This document shows, in pieces, positions 63,450 to 64,000 of a stretch of DNA of 64,000 nucleotides; the first letter of the stretch is position 1, and each line of letters starts with the position of its first letter. The DNA is taken from assembly GCF_000763375.1 (NCBI RefSeq), contig NZ_JPSY01000002.1:186001-250000 (forward strand), written 5' to 3'. The position numbers and the translations under genes were made by a program. The DNA comes from Microbacterium profundi (lineage in GTDB: Bacteria > Actinomycetota > Actinomycetes > Actinomycetales > Microbacteriaceae). Under the pieces are notes generated by a model, which had not been told where the DNA came from, made no database searches, and was given only the letters and a program-made list of their open reading frames with translations.

Positions 63450-64000
63450 TCAACTAAGTTCGCCAAGACTCACGACCACGCGCTCGCCCGGCCGCACGCG
63501 GCCGGGCGAGCGCGGAGCCCCCTCCGGGGCTGCGGCCCACACGACTCGAGGGAACGCGCGCTGGACGACGGCGCGGCCGAGGAATGGATGAAGCGTCGAC
63601 GGGTAGCGCGCCCCGGGTGTCCTCCGCGCCGGACTCGTGAGATCGCCTTCGAGGTCTGCCACGATGACGTCAGAAGGCGGGACCGCCGCAACGTCTTCTG
63701 GTTTGAGTAGTTCGTCCGCCCAGAGCGATCCATGAAGACCGTCTTGCTGGATCGCAGACGGACCCACGAAGGTCACCACCGCTCGCGAGGTTGAATGGGG
63801 TGGAGTCCACAAGCGAACGATGAGCCATACATGGGGCGCGACGGGATGCAGCCCAATTGTCAGGACCAGCGGGTGCCCTAGCGCGAGTCCGAGATCCGAA
63901 TTGAAGCTGGCGAGGTGAACGCCAGAGTCGCGCAACTGGTCGGACGACGCCTGCACCCAGCGCTTCACCGTCTCGGGTCGCAGATCGTCGGTGGAGAAGC
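63450..64000 (-). CDS. Hypothetical protein, truncated by the window end
   Basis: At least 183 residues, open to the right edge (FSTDDLRPETVKRWVQAS...), ending VVVSLGELS. It contains a beta-rich middle (HPLVLTIGLHPVAPHVWLIV, RAVVTFVGPSAIQQDGLHGS) but no domain that I recognise. A GTG at 63968 could be an internal start, but the frame remains coding-like beyond it. It converges on the E1 gene with a 12-base gap; whether it belongs to the ubiquitin-like system is unknown. Confidence 0.55.
   Translation of the reverse strand, partial: FSTDDLRPETVKRWVQASSDQLRDSGVHLASFNSDLGLALGHPLVLTIGLHPVAPHVWLIVRLWTPPHSTSRAVVTFVGPSAIQQDGLHGSLWADELLKPEDVAAVPPSDVIVADLEGDLTSPARRTPGARYPSTLHPFLGRAVVQRAFPRVVWAAAPEGAPRSPGRVRPGERVVVSLGELS

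Overview
The window looks like chromosomal DNA of a high-GC actinobacterium, most likely Microbacteriaceae (Microbacterium-like). The reasons are strong GC bias at third codon positions, frequent GTG starts, ATGA/GTGA gene overlaps, an actinobacterial-type class Ib nrdHIEF operon, a CsoR-type copper repressor and an NrdH/NrdI pair. Taxonomy is inferred from general gene style only; no rRNA or tRNA gene was recognised.

Region 1 (1-9139) is metabolic. A Puu-like gamma-glutamylation cluster (glutamine-synthetase-like ligase, gamma-glutamyl hydrolase, aldehyde dehydrogenase, SDR, FadR/GntR regulator) is followed by a leftward operon of acyl-CoA dehydrogenase, alpha/beta hydrolase, PfkB sugar kinase and MFS transporter. 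Region 2 (9140-14645) is nrdH-nrdI-nrdE-nrdF, interrupted between nrdE and nrdF by a GIY-YIG/NUMOD3 homing-endonuclease gene.

Region 3 (14646-24156) is an accessory island. It has a serine recombinase with a candidate 26-bp crossover site, a leftward three-gene operon (GHKL/HSP90-like ATPase, phosphoribosyltransferase-like protein, DUF2971 protein) that looks like a conflict or defence system, a DUF4365 nuclease-like gene with a broken partner, and a tiny overlapping operon with a three-helix membrane protein and a DUF2188 protein.

Region 4 (24157-48641) is a large amine-catabolic locus: HtaA protein, alanine dehydrogenase, ALDH, zinc ADH, class-I amidotransferase, amino-acid permease, glutamine-synthetase-like ligase, SDR, gamma-glutamyl hydrolase, cytochrome P450 with ferredoxin and ferredoxin reductase, ALDH, diflavin reductase, GAF/PucR regulator, class-III aminotransferase, HxlR regulator, PEP synthase with its regulator PpsR, a PAS protein and an MBL-fold hydrolase. 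The combination fits glutamylation of an amine, P450 oxidation of the amide, hydrolysis to an amino alcohol, oxidation to alanine, deamination to pyruvate and conversion to PEP, as in the isopropylamine (Ipu) route; this is inference. A palindrome, (A/G)TGTGC-N5-GCACAT, recurs in promoter regions of the locus and is a good candidate operator.

Region 5 (48642-52128) carries a DHA2-type exporter, csoR, a His-rich copper-cluster protein with an apparently frameshifted N-terminus, copZ with two CsoR-like operators, and a TetR C-terminal remnant. Region 6 (52129-64000) is a second accessory region. It holds iteron-like TGCCAAGG repeats, a gene pair with a duplicated gene fragment, a truncated Fic gene, three related palindromes, a HAD-like protein, and then a rightward block of two HTH-like proteins and an ImmA/IrrE metallopeptidase. 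These are followed, after a strong leader hairpin, by a prokaryotic ubiquitin-like operon: a triple multiubiquitin protein, a cysteine-less E2-like protein and a JAB-E1 fusion. That operon, together with its regulatory-looking neighbours, is the most interesting system in the window; the GHKL-PRTase operon is second.
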